From Lysinibacillus sp. ZYM-1 (GTDB lineage Bacteria > Bacillota > Bacilli > Bacillales_A > Planococcaceae): a stretch of 64,000 nucleotides of DNA. The DNA is taken from contig NZ_KQ465106.1 in assembly GCF_001308875.1 (NCBI RefSeq), positions 1 through 64,000 of the forward strand. The letters run 5' to 3'. The notes below the pieces were generated by a model. The model worked only from the letters and a program-made list of their open reading frames with translations, did not search any database and was not told where the DNA came from. Both the position numbers and the translations under genes were made by a program. Positions 46,090 through 56,617 of the stretch are shown one piece after another. Each line of letters opens with the position of its first letter. Position 1 is the stretch's first letter.

Positions 46090-47748
46090 TTGAAAAAATT
46101 TTCATACATATTATTGATTATGTTACTGATGGTTGTAGGTTTTTCCTTTAACCAAACAGCTAAAGCTGCCCAATTAGTGACTGGTACCTTTGTCGATGTA
46201 ACATATTCGGAATATACAAAGCCAGATGGCACCATAGAAAAGCAGCTTAGTAAGGTGACATTGCAAAATGATCGTGGACGTACTGTAACTTACAATATTA
46301 ATAAAAACACTCGTTTATTTATTAATAATACGTCCACAACAATAGAAGGTTTTAAAATGGGCATGGAAGTGGAAGCTGAAATCTCTTTAAGAAGTGTGGT
46401 GGAACTACGTGGTAATTCCAATTTACCTACAGAAACGAATGTCCCATCAACAGGAGGCAGCGGTTCCACAATTGCTGGTGTCGTAACGAGTATTGATCCT
46501 AATGGATTATTTATTATGGTTAAGCCGGATGTTGGTGCAGAAACAACTTATTATATAAATAAAGAAACCAATTATCAAAAAGGATCTTCAGCAACGGATA
46601 TTAGTGCACTGTATGTTGGAGATCGAATTAAATTGAGTTTGAAAAATAAAAATACCTCAATCGTAACAAAAGTAGCTATAAGTGAAACGGGTACTCTAGT
46701 AGAAAACCTTTATAAAGGCGAAATACAAGCAGTTAACCCCAATGCCAATAAATTAACCGTAAAAAACCAACATGCTTTTGTTAACTGGCAATTTGGCTCG
46801 CAAACAACTGCAGATCTTTCAACAATGCCTTTTACGTCTAAGGTGCCTATTTATGTAGGGAATACGAAAGTAGAGAAAGGTCAACTAAAAAATTATATTG
46901 GTAGTGAAGCATACTACGCGACTGTAAAACAATTTGGAAAAGAAGTTATTGAGAAAATTGTGGTATTGAAAAACAATGAACGAACTTATTACGAACCAAT
47001 GCTTTCTGTAGATACAGATTACCAACTGTTAAAGCTTAAAACAGCAGGCACAATGTATTTCCATAATGGAACTATTTTAATTCGTAATGGCCGACTAATT
47101 GAACCAACAGGGCTCATGGCTTATGGTACAGCATTTGTAATAGCGGATGGTGCTGCTCGTGATCATTATGCGCAGGTAGTGCAAGTGACGAGTGATAGCT
47201 TTATGTCACCTAACTTAGCTGGTCATGAATTATATTATGGACGTTTAACGCAAGCTGATGGATACCTTATTGAAATTGACGATGCAATGAAAATTGAATC
47301 AAATGTTTTCAAGAAAACCGATCATACTGTTCTGTCAGTTAGTAATTCGACAAAGGCAAAGGTAGATGACGGCAATAAAACATATAGCATCATGCCTGAT
47401 ATTGAACTTTATTTATCGGAAGGCGATTATGGTTACTTCTATGTGAAGGATGGGCATGTACAAGCACTTCATATTTTAGATAATGCGAAACCTGTTGCAC
47501 CATTAATGCTTACAGGAAAGCTACAGTCTGTGAAATCTACGTACCCAGCTGTCATTAACGTCAAGAGTGTTAGTCAATGGCAAAATGGGCGTTGGTATGA
47601 AGCTGGTGAAATGGTTAATATGAATATTGACCAAGCGACACTGATAAAAGCAGGTAAAGTGATTCAAGCTTCTGACTTACAGCCTTCTGATCGTTTAGTT
47701 GTATTATCAGATCGATTTGTGAAAGGTCATTTTATTTTAGTAGATTAA
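46090..47748 (+). CDS. Large exported protein of unknown family
   Basis: A 552-residue protein with signal peptide (KKFSYILLIMLLMVVGFSF, cleavage near AKAA at about 27). The mature part is almost wholly beta: repeated strands such as VTLQNDRGRTVTYNINKNTRLFINN and IKLSLKNKNTSIVTKV suggest several OB- or small beta-barrel-like units. No SLH motif, enzyme motif or sortase signal. TTG 46090 is 8 nt after AGGGAGG. It is the first of three consecutive exported-protein genes and probably a cell-wall or S-layer-associated protein; the local neighbourhood between ysxC and hemA differs from Bacillus. Confidence 0.75.
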   Translation: MKKFSYILLIMLLMVVGFSFNQTAKAAQLVTGTFVDVTYSEYTKPDGTIEKQLSKVTLQNDRGRTVTYNINKNTRLFINNTSTTIEGFKMGMEVEAEISLRSVVELRGNSNLPTETNVPSTGGSGSTIAGVVTSIDPNGLFIMVKPDVGAETTYYINKETNYQKGSSATDISALYVGDRIKLSLKNKNTSIVTKVAISETGTLVENLYKGEIQAVNPNANKLTVKNQHAFVNWQFGSQTTADLSTMPFTSKVPIYVGNTKVEKGQLKNYIGSEAYYATVKQFGKEVIEKIVVLKNNERTYYEPMLSVDTDYQLLKLKTAGTMYFHNGTILIRNGRLIEPTGLMAYGTAFVIADGAARDHYAQVVQVTSDSFMSPNLAGHELYYGRLTQADGYLIEIDDAMKIESNVFKKTDHTVLSVSNSTKAKVDDGNKTYSIMPDIELYLSEGDYGYFYVKDGHVQALHILDNAKPVAPLMLTGKLQSVKSTYPAVINVKSVSQWQNGRWYEAGEMVNMNIDQATLIKAGKVIQASDLQPSDRLVVLSDRFVKGHFILVD

Positions 47749-47961
47749 TGTAAATAACAAACTAAAAATCTGCGAGTCTAATGCGAATGGTATTAGCAAA
47801 AAAGCGTTGTAATTAAAATCGGAAGAGGAAGATTACTTCGCGTAGGCGTATGGGCTATATTGTAAATACTCTCGAAAGACAAGCAGATTTTTTGTTTTTT
47901 AGAATTTTTTAAAACTAGGTTCATGATGCAATATATGCACAGTGAAAGAGAGGACAAGCGA
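47749..47961. other. Interval with long-loop terminator
   Basis: AAAAATCTGC (47763-47772) and GCAGATTTTTTG (47883-47894) could pair over a 110-nt loop and end the upstream gene. No gene inside. Confidence 0.4.
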
Positions 47962-49410
47962 ATGCAAAAACATTTGTCAAAATTAATGGTAGTCGTTCTA
48001 GCTATTTTTGTAATAAGTTCGACTATACCATTCAATGCATCGGCTGCTTCATTAGAAACAACAGGTGCCGTAAAAAATGAATATACATATGAGGAAGCCG
48101 TATTCCTTTCAGGAGCACCCGTTATTTTTAAAGGGACAAGTAAAGATATTAAAATTTCACAAAAAGAATCAAAGGGCAAACTAACTGAAACGTATAGCAT
48201 GAAGTTAACTGGAAATAATGGCGCTACATTAACAAGAAACATCGCCTACGAATCAGATGTCGTAGATCATGCAAGTATCGGCCAAAAAACTTCTAATGGC
48301 GAAGTTAAGAAATACACTGAAAAAATTACTATTGGATCGATTACTTATTCTTTAGTCGATTATCAATTTTCTCAAGGAACTGTTACAGATAATCGTGCAG
48401 CGTCTGATTATTACTCGGGAAATGTTATTTCAAGAAAGACTTATGCCTTTGAAACTGGCAAAGGGAAAAATGCAGTTAAAAACACTGTAACGATTGACAC
48501 TGATAGTAGACATGCAGGCTATGAAAACTTTTGGGGTGCAACTGAAACACAAATTACAGAGTCTGTTTATTCTTTTAGCGATGGCAAGACGAGCCATGTG
48601 AAAAATCGTTTATCTACAAGTAAATCTCGCGTCCTAAATTACGAGGAGAATCTAGGTACTTTAGGAAGCTTTGAAGGTGGATATGCAGTTGTTAGTGAAA
48701 AAGATGTTATATCGGAATACACGTATAATTTAGCTTCTGGACAAAAAGGGACACTTGATTTAGATACAGAATATATGCCAACTATTGAGCGTCTCATTAT
48801 TCCTAAATTCCGTGATTTAACAAGTCATTTCGCTAAAGAAGCAATTGAAAAACTTTATTCACTCGGTATTTATTCGGATTCAAGTAATTTCTTCTCACCT
48901 AATACGCCAATGAAACGCCTTGATTTTACTACAGCTATTGGTAAAGCGGTTGATTTACGTGTGTTTGAAGAAAAGAAATCGAAAAAAGCGCCTACTACAA
49001 GTGTCTTTAAGGATTTAAAACGTACTGTTAAAGACTATTCCTATATTGAATCAGCTTTAAATAAAGGTATTATTAAAGGCGTTTCTGCCGATCATTTCAT
49101 GCCTGATGGTGCAATCACAAGAGCACAGGCTGCGACTATTTTCGTTCGTGCCTTAGGACTGGAAAATAGAGCGCCGAACCCTGGATATTTAACGAAGTTT
49201 ACTGATAACAACCAAATTCCAAACTATGCTAGAGATGGCGTCTATATTGCCAATGAACTTGGATTAATGATTGGCGATTCTGCTGGACGTTTTAATCCAA
49301 GTAAACCCCTGACTCGTGCGGAAGCATCAGTTGTCCTTGAACGTTTCTTGAAATATTTAGAAGATGACTTAAAACAAAACTATCGTGATGACATATTGTT
49401 CTTTAACTAA
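47962..49410 (+). CDS. SLH-domain surface protein
   Basis: A 482-residue protein. The signal peptide ends near ASAA (about residue 28). The middle part (30-285) is beta-rich and of unknown family. Three S-layer-homology repeats follow at about 288-460: FRDLTSHFAKEAIEKLYSLGI, then FKDLKRTVKDYSYIESALNKGII with ITRAQAATIFVRAL, then PNYARDGVYIANELGLM with LTRAEASVVLERFL. The TRAE/TRAQ motifs bind pyruvylated secondary cell-wall polymer, so the protein is anchored on the outside of the wall. ATG 47962 is chosen with GAGAGGAC upstream. It lies 18 nt before the VWA protein gene; the two form an operon. Confidence 0.88.
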   Translation: MQKHLSKLMVVVLAIFVISSTIPFNASAASLETTGAVKNEYTYEEAVFLSGAPVIFKGTSKDIKISQKESKGKLTETYSMKLTGNNGATLTRNIAYESDVVDHASIGQKTSNGEVKKYTEKITIGSITYSLVDYQFSQGTVTDNRAASDYYSGNVISRKTYAFETGKGKNAVKNTVTIDTDSRHAGYENFWGATETQITESVYSFSDGKTSHVKNRLSTSKSRVLNYEENLGTLGSFEGGYAVVSEKDVISEYTYNLASGQKGTLDLDTEYMPTIERLIIPKFRDLTSHFAKEAIEKLYSLGIYSDSSNFFSPNTPMKRLDFTTAIGKAVDLRVFEEKKSKKAPTTSVFKDLKRTVKDYSYIESALNKGIIKGVSADHFMPDGAITRAQAATIFVRALGLENRAPNPGYLTKFTDNNQIPNYARDGVYIANELGLMIGDSAGRFNPSKPLTRAEASVVLERFLKYLEDDLKQNYRDDILFFN

Positions 49411-49428
49411 GGAAAGGACTGAGCAACA

Positions 49429-52350
49429 ATGACATATGTAAAAAAAGCATTGCTTACTACGCTTTGCTTCATGTTACTTCTGATGACAGCAACACCCGTT
49501 ATCACTCAAGCAGCCACAACAATTAGAGATGTTCCGACGAATAGCAATAATTATAAGGCTATTTCCTGGGCAGTTGACAATGACTTGATGTCTTTGAACA
49601 ACGCCAATAACTTTCAACCTAATGAGCAAGTGACAGATCGAGAGCTTGTCCTCATGTTTGCCAAGCTAGATCGTAACTACGCATTATCTTATGTAGATAG
49701 TGTTGCCTATAACTTTTATAGCGATTTTTATTTACCGTTTAATGGGACACATGTAAATGCTAATCGATCAAAAGCAGCTACTCGTGGTCAATTTGCACGA
49801 ATTTATGCTGCTTTTAAAGGCTTGGATTTAGATGAACCACAGGCTGTTCAATATTTATATTCAAATGATTTATCTACAAGCAGTACGGGCAAAAATACAT
49901 TTGCAAGCTTCAATCCATCAACAAAATTAACACGTGGTGATGTTGCTACATTCTTATACAGAGCTGTTCAAAATGGCAATTTTGCTGTACAAGGGTTAAA
50001 GCGTAGTGCAGCTGGTCGTGATAATGATAGCATTACTTTACCTCCAGGATTCATGGGTTCTAGTAGTGCGGATTTCGAAGAGCCAAAAGATAACTCAAAT
50101 GATTTTACTGGACCTGAGTATGTTAATAATGCATTACAAAGTATTGTCGTGGAAAAACCTGATTTAATTGCGAATGAAGTTGATTCTACACTTGTAACTG
50201 TATCGTTAAAGGCTTGTAATGGTGACCCTATTGCGGATGATAAATCTTATACATTCCGTGTGACGTCAACTTACGGCACAATTGTCGATACTTCAGGCGA
50301 AGCTGTTAAAACTGTCCAATCTGATGGTTCGACTGTGTCAGCTATAGTTGTTGCGCCAAAGTTAACGAAGTCTGTGCGTGATATAATTTCCTTTGAACTA
50401 GTTAATAATACAGATCCAGCAATGAAGTGTCTTGTTGGAGAGAAGTTAAATGCAGAAGTTCGTTATTCACCACAACCAGAATTGCGTATTGATTACCAAG
50501 TATATGATCCTACAAATAAGGATGATGATAATGGTAGTGTGACACCGCCGTATGTCCCATATGAAAAATTACCAGAGTTCTTCACACAAAACTTAATTGA
50601 TGTGTACTCGCCAATTCCTTTTAAATATGATGGAGATAAAAAGTTATTTAGTATAGGGCAGCAAACAAATGTAACGGACGCTTTAGGCAATGTCCAAAAT
50701 GTCTATTTACGTTACGGAGGATCTGATCCTAAATATCCTGCACTAGGTTATGAAAATGCTATTTTGCAATTTGAAAACTACGATATTTCCGTTTATCTAT
50801 TTGAGGAACTTTTAAATCGTCGTTTGGATAACTCTGTAACAACGCCAGCCAAAACAGAAATAATGTATATGATTTCTGATGATGGTCGTCCAATTTATCG
50901 CGTTCAAGGTATTGATGATGATATCGCCTCGCAGGTAGAGAACATTAATCCAGTTGGCGCTATCATTCAACTTATGAACCATATGCCTGAAGAAAAAAAA
51001 TTGACACTAGAGCATTATGATAGTGTCATGAAAATTTATTCTATCTTTACAAACCTAAGTAACTATGATCGTACGGTATTATTAAAATATCAAGGTGGGA
51101 AGCTACTTGGACAAGTAGAGGCCTATAAAAAACGAGTAGAGGCATTGAAAGAAAGTGCTGATGCTGCATCTAGACCATCTGGGAAAGATCGATATACAAA
51201 AGTCATGGTGACTTTAGTTCGCCCTGGTGGAGAACCTGTTACGGATTATCAAGGAACAGTAAAAATTAAGTTTGATGGAGTGGAAAAAACAGCTTCATTT
51301 ATTACTAATACTTCTGATCCATTAAATAATACAGGTAATCCAGGTACTGCTGTAGCATACTTTGACTCCATTATTTATGGAAAATCAAAAGTAGAAGCAA
51401 AACTTGTTAATCCATTAGACCCTCGCTATGCAACGATTTTAAAGGGTTTAAAAGATAAAACAGTGACGAAAGAAATTTTTACTAATCCATACTTCAGTAA
51501 AAACTCTTGTTCATTAGCAACAGAAATTGCATATGTAGTGGATTATTCTTCTTCCATGAAGGCAGTCGATCCAACCAATTATCGTGGGAAAAAAATGATT
51601 GAATTAATCAATCAATTAAAAGCAAAAAATAACATTGTCATCGAAACCAACACAAATGCAACGATTCTTGGTGAAGGTACAACAGACGCAGTGTTGAAGA
51701 AAGATCTATATAAAGCATCTAAAGATAAAGGTGCGACGGATATTTTTACAGGCATTGATATTGCATTAACAAAATTCTCGAATGATACGAAAACATCAAA
51801 GGCTATAGTAGTTGTATCTGACGGTAAAACAAGCAAATCCAAAATGACAAAAGTTATAAATGACGCGAAAAAGCAAGGCGTCAAAGTATACACAGTAAGT
51901 ATGGGCAAAAAATCCCAAGTAAATGATGCTACTTTAATGCAATTGTCTGCAGAAACAGGTGGAGCGTATTATCATGCCATTGATAATTTACAGTTGCATC
52001 AAGTATTCCAAAAATTAATTGATGCTATTTTATGTAAAACGCCAGCTTCAAGCTGTATCAATCCTGAGGATTTATTTGAAGAAGCAAGTGTATCGTTACG
52101 AAAAGGCTATATTACAATGAGCGCTCGGATTGATGGGAATTGTCCAAACGTTGCGAAGCTTAATGTACGCTATAATTCGATTAGTGGCGATGTACAATTT
52201 GATTTGCAAAAACGTAGTGATCATGTATTCATGTTAACGAAAACAGTACAAACTATGCAGGACTTTAAAGTTAATAATGAAATTGAGTTTATAGCATACG
52301 ATAAAGACGGAAATATTATTGCAATAAAAACTGTCACAATGACAAATTAA
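49429..52350 (+). CDS. SLH-like and VWA-domain surface protein
   Basis: A 973-residue protein. The signal peptide (to about residue 29, ITQAAT) is followed by two SLH-like repeats (AISWAVDNDLMSLNN with NEQVTDRELVLMF; LYSNDLSTSS with KLTRGDVATFLYRA) and an invasin/Ig-like region (VEKPDLIANEVDSTLVTVSLK). A large unknown middle part follows. A VWA domain at about 690-860 has a full MIDAS: VVDYSSSM (DxSxS), Thr in GATDIFTG and Asp in VVVSDGK. Several Cys flank the VWA domain (NSCSLA, ILCKTPASSC). Metal-dependent adhesion to a protein ligand on the cell surface is the likely role. Same operon as the SLH protein before it. Confidence 0.88.
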   Translation: MTYVKKALLTTLCFMLLLMTATPVITQAATTIRDVPTNSNNYKAISWAVDNDLMSLNNANNFQPNEQVTDRELVLMFAKLDRNYALSYVDSVAYNFYSDFYLPFNGTHVNANRSKAATRGQFARIYAAFKGLDLDEPQAVQYLYSNDLSTSSTGKNTFASFNPSTKLTRGDVATFLYRAVQNGNFAVQGLKRSAAGRDNDSITLPPGFMGSSSADFEEPKDNSNDFTGPEYVNNALQSIVVEKPDLIANEVDSTLVTVSLKACNGDPIADDKSYTFRVTSTYGTIVDTSGEAVKTVQSDGSTVSAIVVAPKLTKSVRDIISFELVNNTDPAMKCLVGEKLNAEVRYSPQPELRIDYQVYDPTNKDDDNGSVTPPYVPYEKLPEFFTQNLIDVYSPIPFKYDGDKKLFSIGQQTNVTDALGNVQNVYLRYGGSDPKYPALGYENAILQFENYDISVYLFEELLNRRLDNSVTTPAKTEIMYMISDDGRPIYRVQGIDDDIASQVENINPVGAIIQLMNHMPEEKKLTLEHYDSVMKIYSIFTNLSNYDRTVLLKYQGGKLLGQVEAYKKRVEALKESADAASRPSGKDRYTKVMVTLVRPGGEPVTDYQGTVKIKFDGVEKTASFITNTSDPLNNTGNPGTAVAYFDSIIYGKSKVEAKLVNPLDPRYATILKGLKDKTVTKEIFTNPYFSKNSCSLATEIAYVVDYSSSMKAVDPTNYRGKKMIELINQLKAKNNIVIETNTNATILGEGTTDAVLKKDLYKASKDKGATDIFTGIDIALTKFSNDTKTSKAIVVVSDGKTSKSKMTKVINDAKKQGVKVYTVSMGKKSQVNDATLMQLSAETGGAYYHAIDNLQLHQVFQKLIDAILCKTPASSCINPEDLFEEASVSLRKGYITMSARIDGNCPNVAKLNVRYNSISGDVQFDLQKRSDHVFMLTKTVQTMQDFKVNNEIEFIAYDKDGNIIAIKTVTMTN

Positions 52351-52354
52351 TGAG

Positions 52355-52387
52355 AAAAACTGTCTCCTTATATGGGGGCAGTTTTTT
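52355..52387 (+). terminator. Terminator of the surface-protein operon
   Basis: AAAACTGTCTCC TTATAT GGGGGCAGTTTT followed by TT. Confidence 0.8.
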
Positions 52388-52504
52388 AATTTGAAACAAA
52401 ACGTATAATTTGTTACACTTAGTTTATAATAATTCTAATGTAGATGACGAAAGACAGTTCTTCATGACATGTTCACAAATTATAGATGAACTATTGTCGA
52501 ACTG

Positions 52505-52513
52505 TGCTATAAT
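52505..52513 (+). promoter_or_regulatory. Extended -10 promoter of the hem operon
   Basis: TGCTATAAT (TG-N-TATAAT) lies 35 nt before the hemA start. No good -35 is visible, as is usual for extended -10 promoters. Confidence 0.55.
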
Positions 52514-52548
52514 GAGATTTGTGAATTAGAACGTGTGAGGTGTTATTC

Positions 52549-53913
52549 ATGCATACCATCGTAGTAGGCTTGAATTATAAAACAGCGCCTGTTGAAATAA
52601 GAGAGAAGTTATCATTCATTGAGAGTGAACTACCTCAAGCAATGGAAGCGCTGCAAAAGCAGAAAAGTATTTTAGAAAATGTTATTGTTTCGACATGTAA
52701 CCGTACAGAAATTTATGCTGTTGTGGATCAATTGCATACTGGACGTCATTTTGTGAAACAATTTTTAGCTGATTGGTTTGATTTGCCTGTGGAGACATTT
52801 TCTTCATATTTAACAATTCGTGAAGAAGATGAGGCAGTCGAACATTTATTTAAAGTGACAGCTGGGATCGATTCAATGGTTCTTGGTGAGACACAAATTT
52901 TAGGGCAAGTAAAAAAAAGCTTTTTAAGTGGACAAGAGATTGGTACAACAGGAACAGTTTACAATCAACTATTTAAACAAGCGGTAACATTTGCAAAGCG
53001 AGCACATAATGAAACAGCTATCGGCGAGAATGCGGTATCAGTTTCTTATGCAGCAGTAGAGTTAGCAAAGAAAATTTTCGGCTCTTTACAACGCAAGCAT
53101 GTAGCTATTTTAGGTGCAGGAAAAATGGGGGAGCTTGCGATTGAAAACCTATACGGTAGTGGTGTAGGAAAAGTTACTGTGATTAACCGTACATTTAAAA
53201 AAGCGGAAAGCTTAGCCTCAAAATTCCATGGTGAAGCGAAATCGATGAAGGAATTACAGTGTTCTCTTTTAGAAGCAGATATTTTAATTACATCTACAGG
53301 TGCAACGGATTATGTTATTGATTATGAGCTAATGCAATTTGTGGAACGTTTACGTAAAGGAAAACCATTATTTATGGTAGATATCGCTGTTCCTCGTGAT
53401 ATCGATCCACGTGTTGGCGATCTGCCAAATGTTTTCTTGTATGATATTGATGATTTACAAGGAATTGTCGAAGCGAATTTAGCTGAGCGTGAACGTGCTG
53501 CGGCTGATATTACGGATATGATTGGGAATGAAGTGATACAATTTAAGGATTGGGTGACAACACTTGGTGTAGTACCAGTGATCTCTGCATTACGTAAAAA
53601 AGCAAATCGTATTCAAGAAGAGACGATGACTAGTATCGAGAATAAAATGCCAGATTTAACAGAACGTGAACGAAAAATTTTAAGTAAACATACAAAATCA
53701 ATTATTAATCAATTGTTAAAAGAGCCAATCTTACAAGCTAAAGAGATGGCCAATTCACCAAAAGCAAATGAACAGTTACGTTTATTCCAACAAATTTTTG
53801 GTATAGAAGAAGCTGTGGAAGCTGAAGTTCAAGAGATGACGAAGCAAGAGCTTGAGCGCAAAGAACGCTCACAGGCAACTCAAACTTCTGCTGAACCAAA
53901 GTATTCTTTCTAA
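52549..53913 (+). CDS. hemA: Glutamyl-tRNA reductase
   Basis: A 454-residue enzyme of the C5 pathway to 5-aminolevulinate. The catalytic Cys50 is in [24 protein letters not shown] is the tRNA/Glu recognition stretch, and the NADPH motif is [12 protein letters not shown] (about 185). The C-terminal dimerisation helix is present. ATG 52549 is about 7 nt after GAGGTG; the GTG at 52540 overlaps the SD. It reduces Glu-tRNA to glutamate semialdehyde, which hemL at the end of the operon converts. Confidence 0.97.
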   Translation: MHTIVVGLNYKTAPVEIREKLSFIESELPQAMEALQKQKSILENVIVSTCNRTEIYAVVDQLHTGRHFVKQFLADWFDLPVETFSSYLTIREEDEAVEHLFKVTAGIDSMVLGETQILGQVKKSFLSGQEIGTTGTVYNQLFKQAVTFAKRAHNETAIGENAVSVSYAAVELAKKIFGSLQRKHVAILGAGKMGELAIENLYGSGVGKVTVINRTFKKAESLASKFHGEAKSMKELQCSLLEADILITSTGATDYVIDYELMQFVERLRKGKPLFMVDIAVPRDIDPRVGDLPNVFLYDIDDLQGIVEANLAERERAAADITDMIGNEVIQFKDWVTTLGVVPVISALRKKANRIQEETMTSIENKMPDLTERERKILSKHTKSIINQLLKEPILQAKEMANSPKANEQLRLFQQIFGIEEAVEAEVQEMTKQELERKERSQATQTSAEPKYSF

Positions 53914-54087
53914 AATATCTAATGCGTTTTTCGTACAATGATGTTGTACGTTTGGTTATGCGCAATTGGATTCTCTACTGATATTACATGAGGCGTTTTC
54001 GTATCTGTATGGTAAACTTAGGATACGAAAACGTTTTTTGTTTTCTTATTATAGCTTTACAATTTCACTACAAAGAAGGGATGTCTA

Positions 54088-54915
54088 TTGGCTGATTTGA
54101 CCATGACGAGGCTTTATGAAGTGATGATCGTCTTGTATGCGATCAGTCTGGTTTTTTACTTTACTGATTATTTTTATAAGCAAGTACGAGCAAGGCGCAT
54201 TGCTTTTTGGCTTGTTTCATTTGTATGGATGATTCAAAGTGCCATTATAATTTTAACGTTTGTGGAAACAAAACGCTTTCCGATTTTATCCTTGTCTGAG
54301 GGGATTCTCTTTTACTCCTGGCTACTCGTGACGTTATCCATCATTTTGCATTGCATTGCAAGAGTAGACTTACCGGTATTTATTATAAATATATTAGGAT
54401 TTTTGTTCGCTAGTATATTTACGTTTATGCCTAAACGTCCTACAGGAACTGTCGGAGATACATTAATTTCGGAAATGCTTTTTATTCATATATCATTTGC
54501 GATATTGTCATATGCAGCGTTCACTTTAACATTTGTGTTTGCCATATTATATCTAGTTTTATATCGTTTACTGAAAAAGAAAAAGTGGTCACATCTTTGG
54601 ACAAGACTGCCATCTTTACAGCAGACGAGTAACTGGATGAATGTATCATTCTTCATTGGGATTCCGATGTTATTTATAAGTTTAATATTAGGGTTTGAAT
54701 GGGCATTATTAACATTAGAGAGTCTTTCGATTTTCGATGCGAAGATCATAGGGTCCTTCATTATTTTAATTTTGTACTGCTTTATCTTATATGTGAATCG
54801 CAAAAGCAAGCTGATAGGCACAACATATGCATGGGTACATATTTATGCCTATTTATTAGTTGTTGTGAACTTCTTCCTAGGAAGTAGTTTATCGCGATTC
54901 CATTTATGGTATTAG
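54088..54915 (+). CDS. hemX: HemX/CcsA-like membrane protein
   Basis: A 275-residue protein with eight membrane helices, related to the cytochrome c assembly protein CcsA but shorter. It opens MTRLYEVMIVLYAISLVFYFTDY. In B. subtilis HemX controls the amount of HemA protein. The TTG at 54088 (8 nt after AAGGG) is used; ATG 54103 is possible. It lies between hemA and hemC as in Bacillus. Confidence 0.9.
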   Translation: MADLTMTRLYEVMIVLYAISLVFYFTDYFYKQVRARRIAFWLVSFVWMIQSAIIILTFVETKRFPILSLSEGILFYSWLLVTLSIILHCIARVDLPVFIINILGFLFASIFTFMPKRPTGTVGDTLISEMLFIHISFAILSYAAFTLTFVFAILYLVLYRLLKKKKWSHLWTRLPSLQQTSNWMNVSFFIGIPMLFISLILGFEWALLTLESLSIFDAKIIGSFIILILYCFILYVNRKSKLIGTTYAWVHIYAYLLVVVNFFLGSSLSRFHLWY

Positions 54916-54933
54916 AGGAAAGGTTGGAGACTG

Positions 54934-55866
54934 TTGAGAAAAATTATTGTAGGTTCTAGGAGAAGTAAGCTAGCACTAACGCAAACGAATTGGTTCATTA
55001 ATGAATTAAAGGCTGCTGGTGCTCCATTTGAATTTGAAGTGAAAGAAATCGTGACAAAAGGTGATCAAATTTTAGATGTTCAGCTTTCGAAGGTAGGGGG
55101 AAAAGGATTGTTCGTGAAAGAAATTGAACAAGCCCTTTACGATAAAGAAATTGATTTTGCTGTCCATTCTATGAAAGATATGCCTGCTGTACTGCCGGAA
55201 GGTTTAGTAATTGGCTGTATTCCTCCACGTGAAGATGCGCGTGATGCATTTATTTCGAAGGGACATGTTAAATTTGCTGATCTTCCTGCTGGGGCTGTTG
55301 TTGGGACAAGTTCTCTACGTCGTAGTGCACAGCTTTTAACAGTACGACCTGATCTTGAAATTAAGTGGATTCGAGGAAACGTTGATACTCGTTTAGCTAA
55401 ACTTGAGACCGAAGAATACGACGCTATTATTTTAGCAGCAGCCGGATTAAAACGACTTGGTTGGAGTGAGGATGTTGTCACTGAGTTTTTATCAGTGGAA
55501 GATTGCTTGCCAGCCGTAGCTCAGGGTTCTCTTGGCATTGAATGCCGTGGAGATGATGCTGAACTATTAGCCGAGTTAGCTAAATTAACAGACCAATTAA
55601 CATGGCAAGAGGCGCATGCAGAACGTGCATTTTTGGCGGCAATGGATGGTGGCTGTCAAGTACCAATCGCTGGGTATGCCACATCAAGTGGGGCTGAAAT
55701 TACGTTAACAGGCCTTGTTGCTGCTCCAGATGCATCTGTTGTGTATAAAGAAACTATAGTTGGTACAGACGCACAAAAAATAGGGGAAGAGCTGGCTACA
55801 ATTTTAACGGAACAAGGTGCTTTCGAATTAATTCAACGTGTGAAGGCAGAGCAAGATGCAAAGTAG
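54934..55866 (+). CDS. hemC: Porphobilinogen deaminase (hydroxymethylbilane synthase)
   Basis: A 310-residue enzyme. It has the substrate-binding Arg cluster in [13 protein letters not shown], active-site Asp in VHSMKDMP, and the dipyrromethane-cofactor Cys241 in MDGGCQVP. It joins four porphobilinogens into hydroxymethylbilane. TTG start at 54934 after GGAAAGGTTGG; the family start [14 protein letters not shown] confirms it. It overlaps hemD by 11 nt. Confidence 0.97.
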   Translation: MRKIIVGSRRSKLALTQTNWFINELKAAGAPFEFEVKEIVTKGDQILDVQLSKVGGKGLFVKEIEQALYDKEIDFAVHSMKDMPAVLPEGLVIGCIPPREDARDAFISKGHVKFADLPAGAVVGTSSLRRSAQLLTVRPDLEIKWIRGNVDTRLAKLETEEYDAIILAAAGLKRLGWSEDVVTEFLSVEDCLPAVAQGSLGIECRGDDAELLAELAKLTDQLTWQEAHAERAFLAAMDGGCQVPIAGYATSSGAEITLTGLVAAPDASVVYKETIVGTDAQKIGEELATILTEQGAFELIQRVKAEQDAK

Positions 55867-56617
55867 TTTACCTTTAGAGGGTAAAACGATACTTTTAACA
55901 GGTACATCTAAGACAACAACAATTGTAGATGACATTACAGCTTTAGGCGGCCATGCAGTAATTGCACCATTAATTGGAACTTGTGAACGCATGGACAGCC
56001 ATGATGAAGAATTATTGAAGAGTGCGCGTCATTTTGATTGGATTATTTTTACGAGTCAAAATGCTGTGGATGCTTTTGCTAATAAGATGGGGAGACACCA
56101 AGTAATTGCCCAAAATTTTCAAGGGAAAATTGCTTCCATTGGGACCAAAACAACTACAGCGTTAGAAAAGCTAGGTTTTCAAGTGAGCTTTATGCCTTCA
56201 ATATTTAGTGCTGATATTTTCGTCAAAGAATTTCCGCATATAGCAGGCGATCATCCAAGTTGTCTGTTTATTCGTGGGGAAAAAGCGAAAAGTACGCTGA
56301 AGGATGGACTTCCCTTTGATCTGAAAGAGTGGACAGTTTATGAAACGATTGAACGACATGATCAAACATCAGATATTCTCAATTGCATCCATCATAATCC
56401 GGACATCACAGTGATTTTTGCTAGTCCTTCAGCTGTTGATGTGTATGCAAAAGATATAGCGGCACATGTTGGGTGGCAAGCAACAAGGATTGCAGCCATC
56501 GGTCATATTACGGAAGCAGCTCTTGAGCAATACGGTGCAACTGTGGATATTATGCCTAGTGTATATACAATGCAAGCAGTCATCGAAGAATTAATGAAAG
56601 TAGGGGACAAATCATGA
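55856..56617 (+). CDS. hemD: Uroporphyrinogen-III synthase
   Basis: A 253-residue two-domain protein with little sequence conservation, as usual for HemD. Recognisable stretches are [50 protein letters not shown] and [16 protein letters not shown]. It closes and inverts ring D of hydroxymethylbilane. It overlaps hemC (11 nt) and hemB (4 nt, ATGA). Confidence 0.95.
   Translation: MQSSLPLEGKTILLTGTSKTTTIVDDITALGGHAVIAPLIGTCERMDSHDEELLKSARHFDWIIFTSQNAVDAFANKMGRHQVIAQNFQGKIASIGTKTTTALEKLGFQVSFMPSIFSADIFVKEFPHIAGDHPSCLFIRGEKAKSTLKDGLPFDLKEWTVYETIERHDQTSDILNCIHHNPDITVIFASPSAVDVYAKDIAAHVGWQATRIAAIGHITEAALEQYGATVDIMPSVYTMQAVIEELMKVGDKS

Noticed and set aside
47793-48242. 149-codon minus-strand ORF
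   Set aside because: Antisense to the start of the SLH protein gene, with no SD and no domain.
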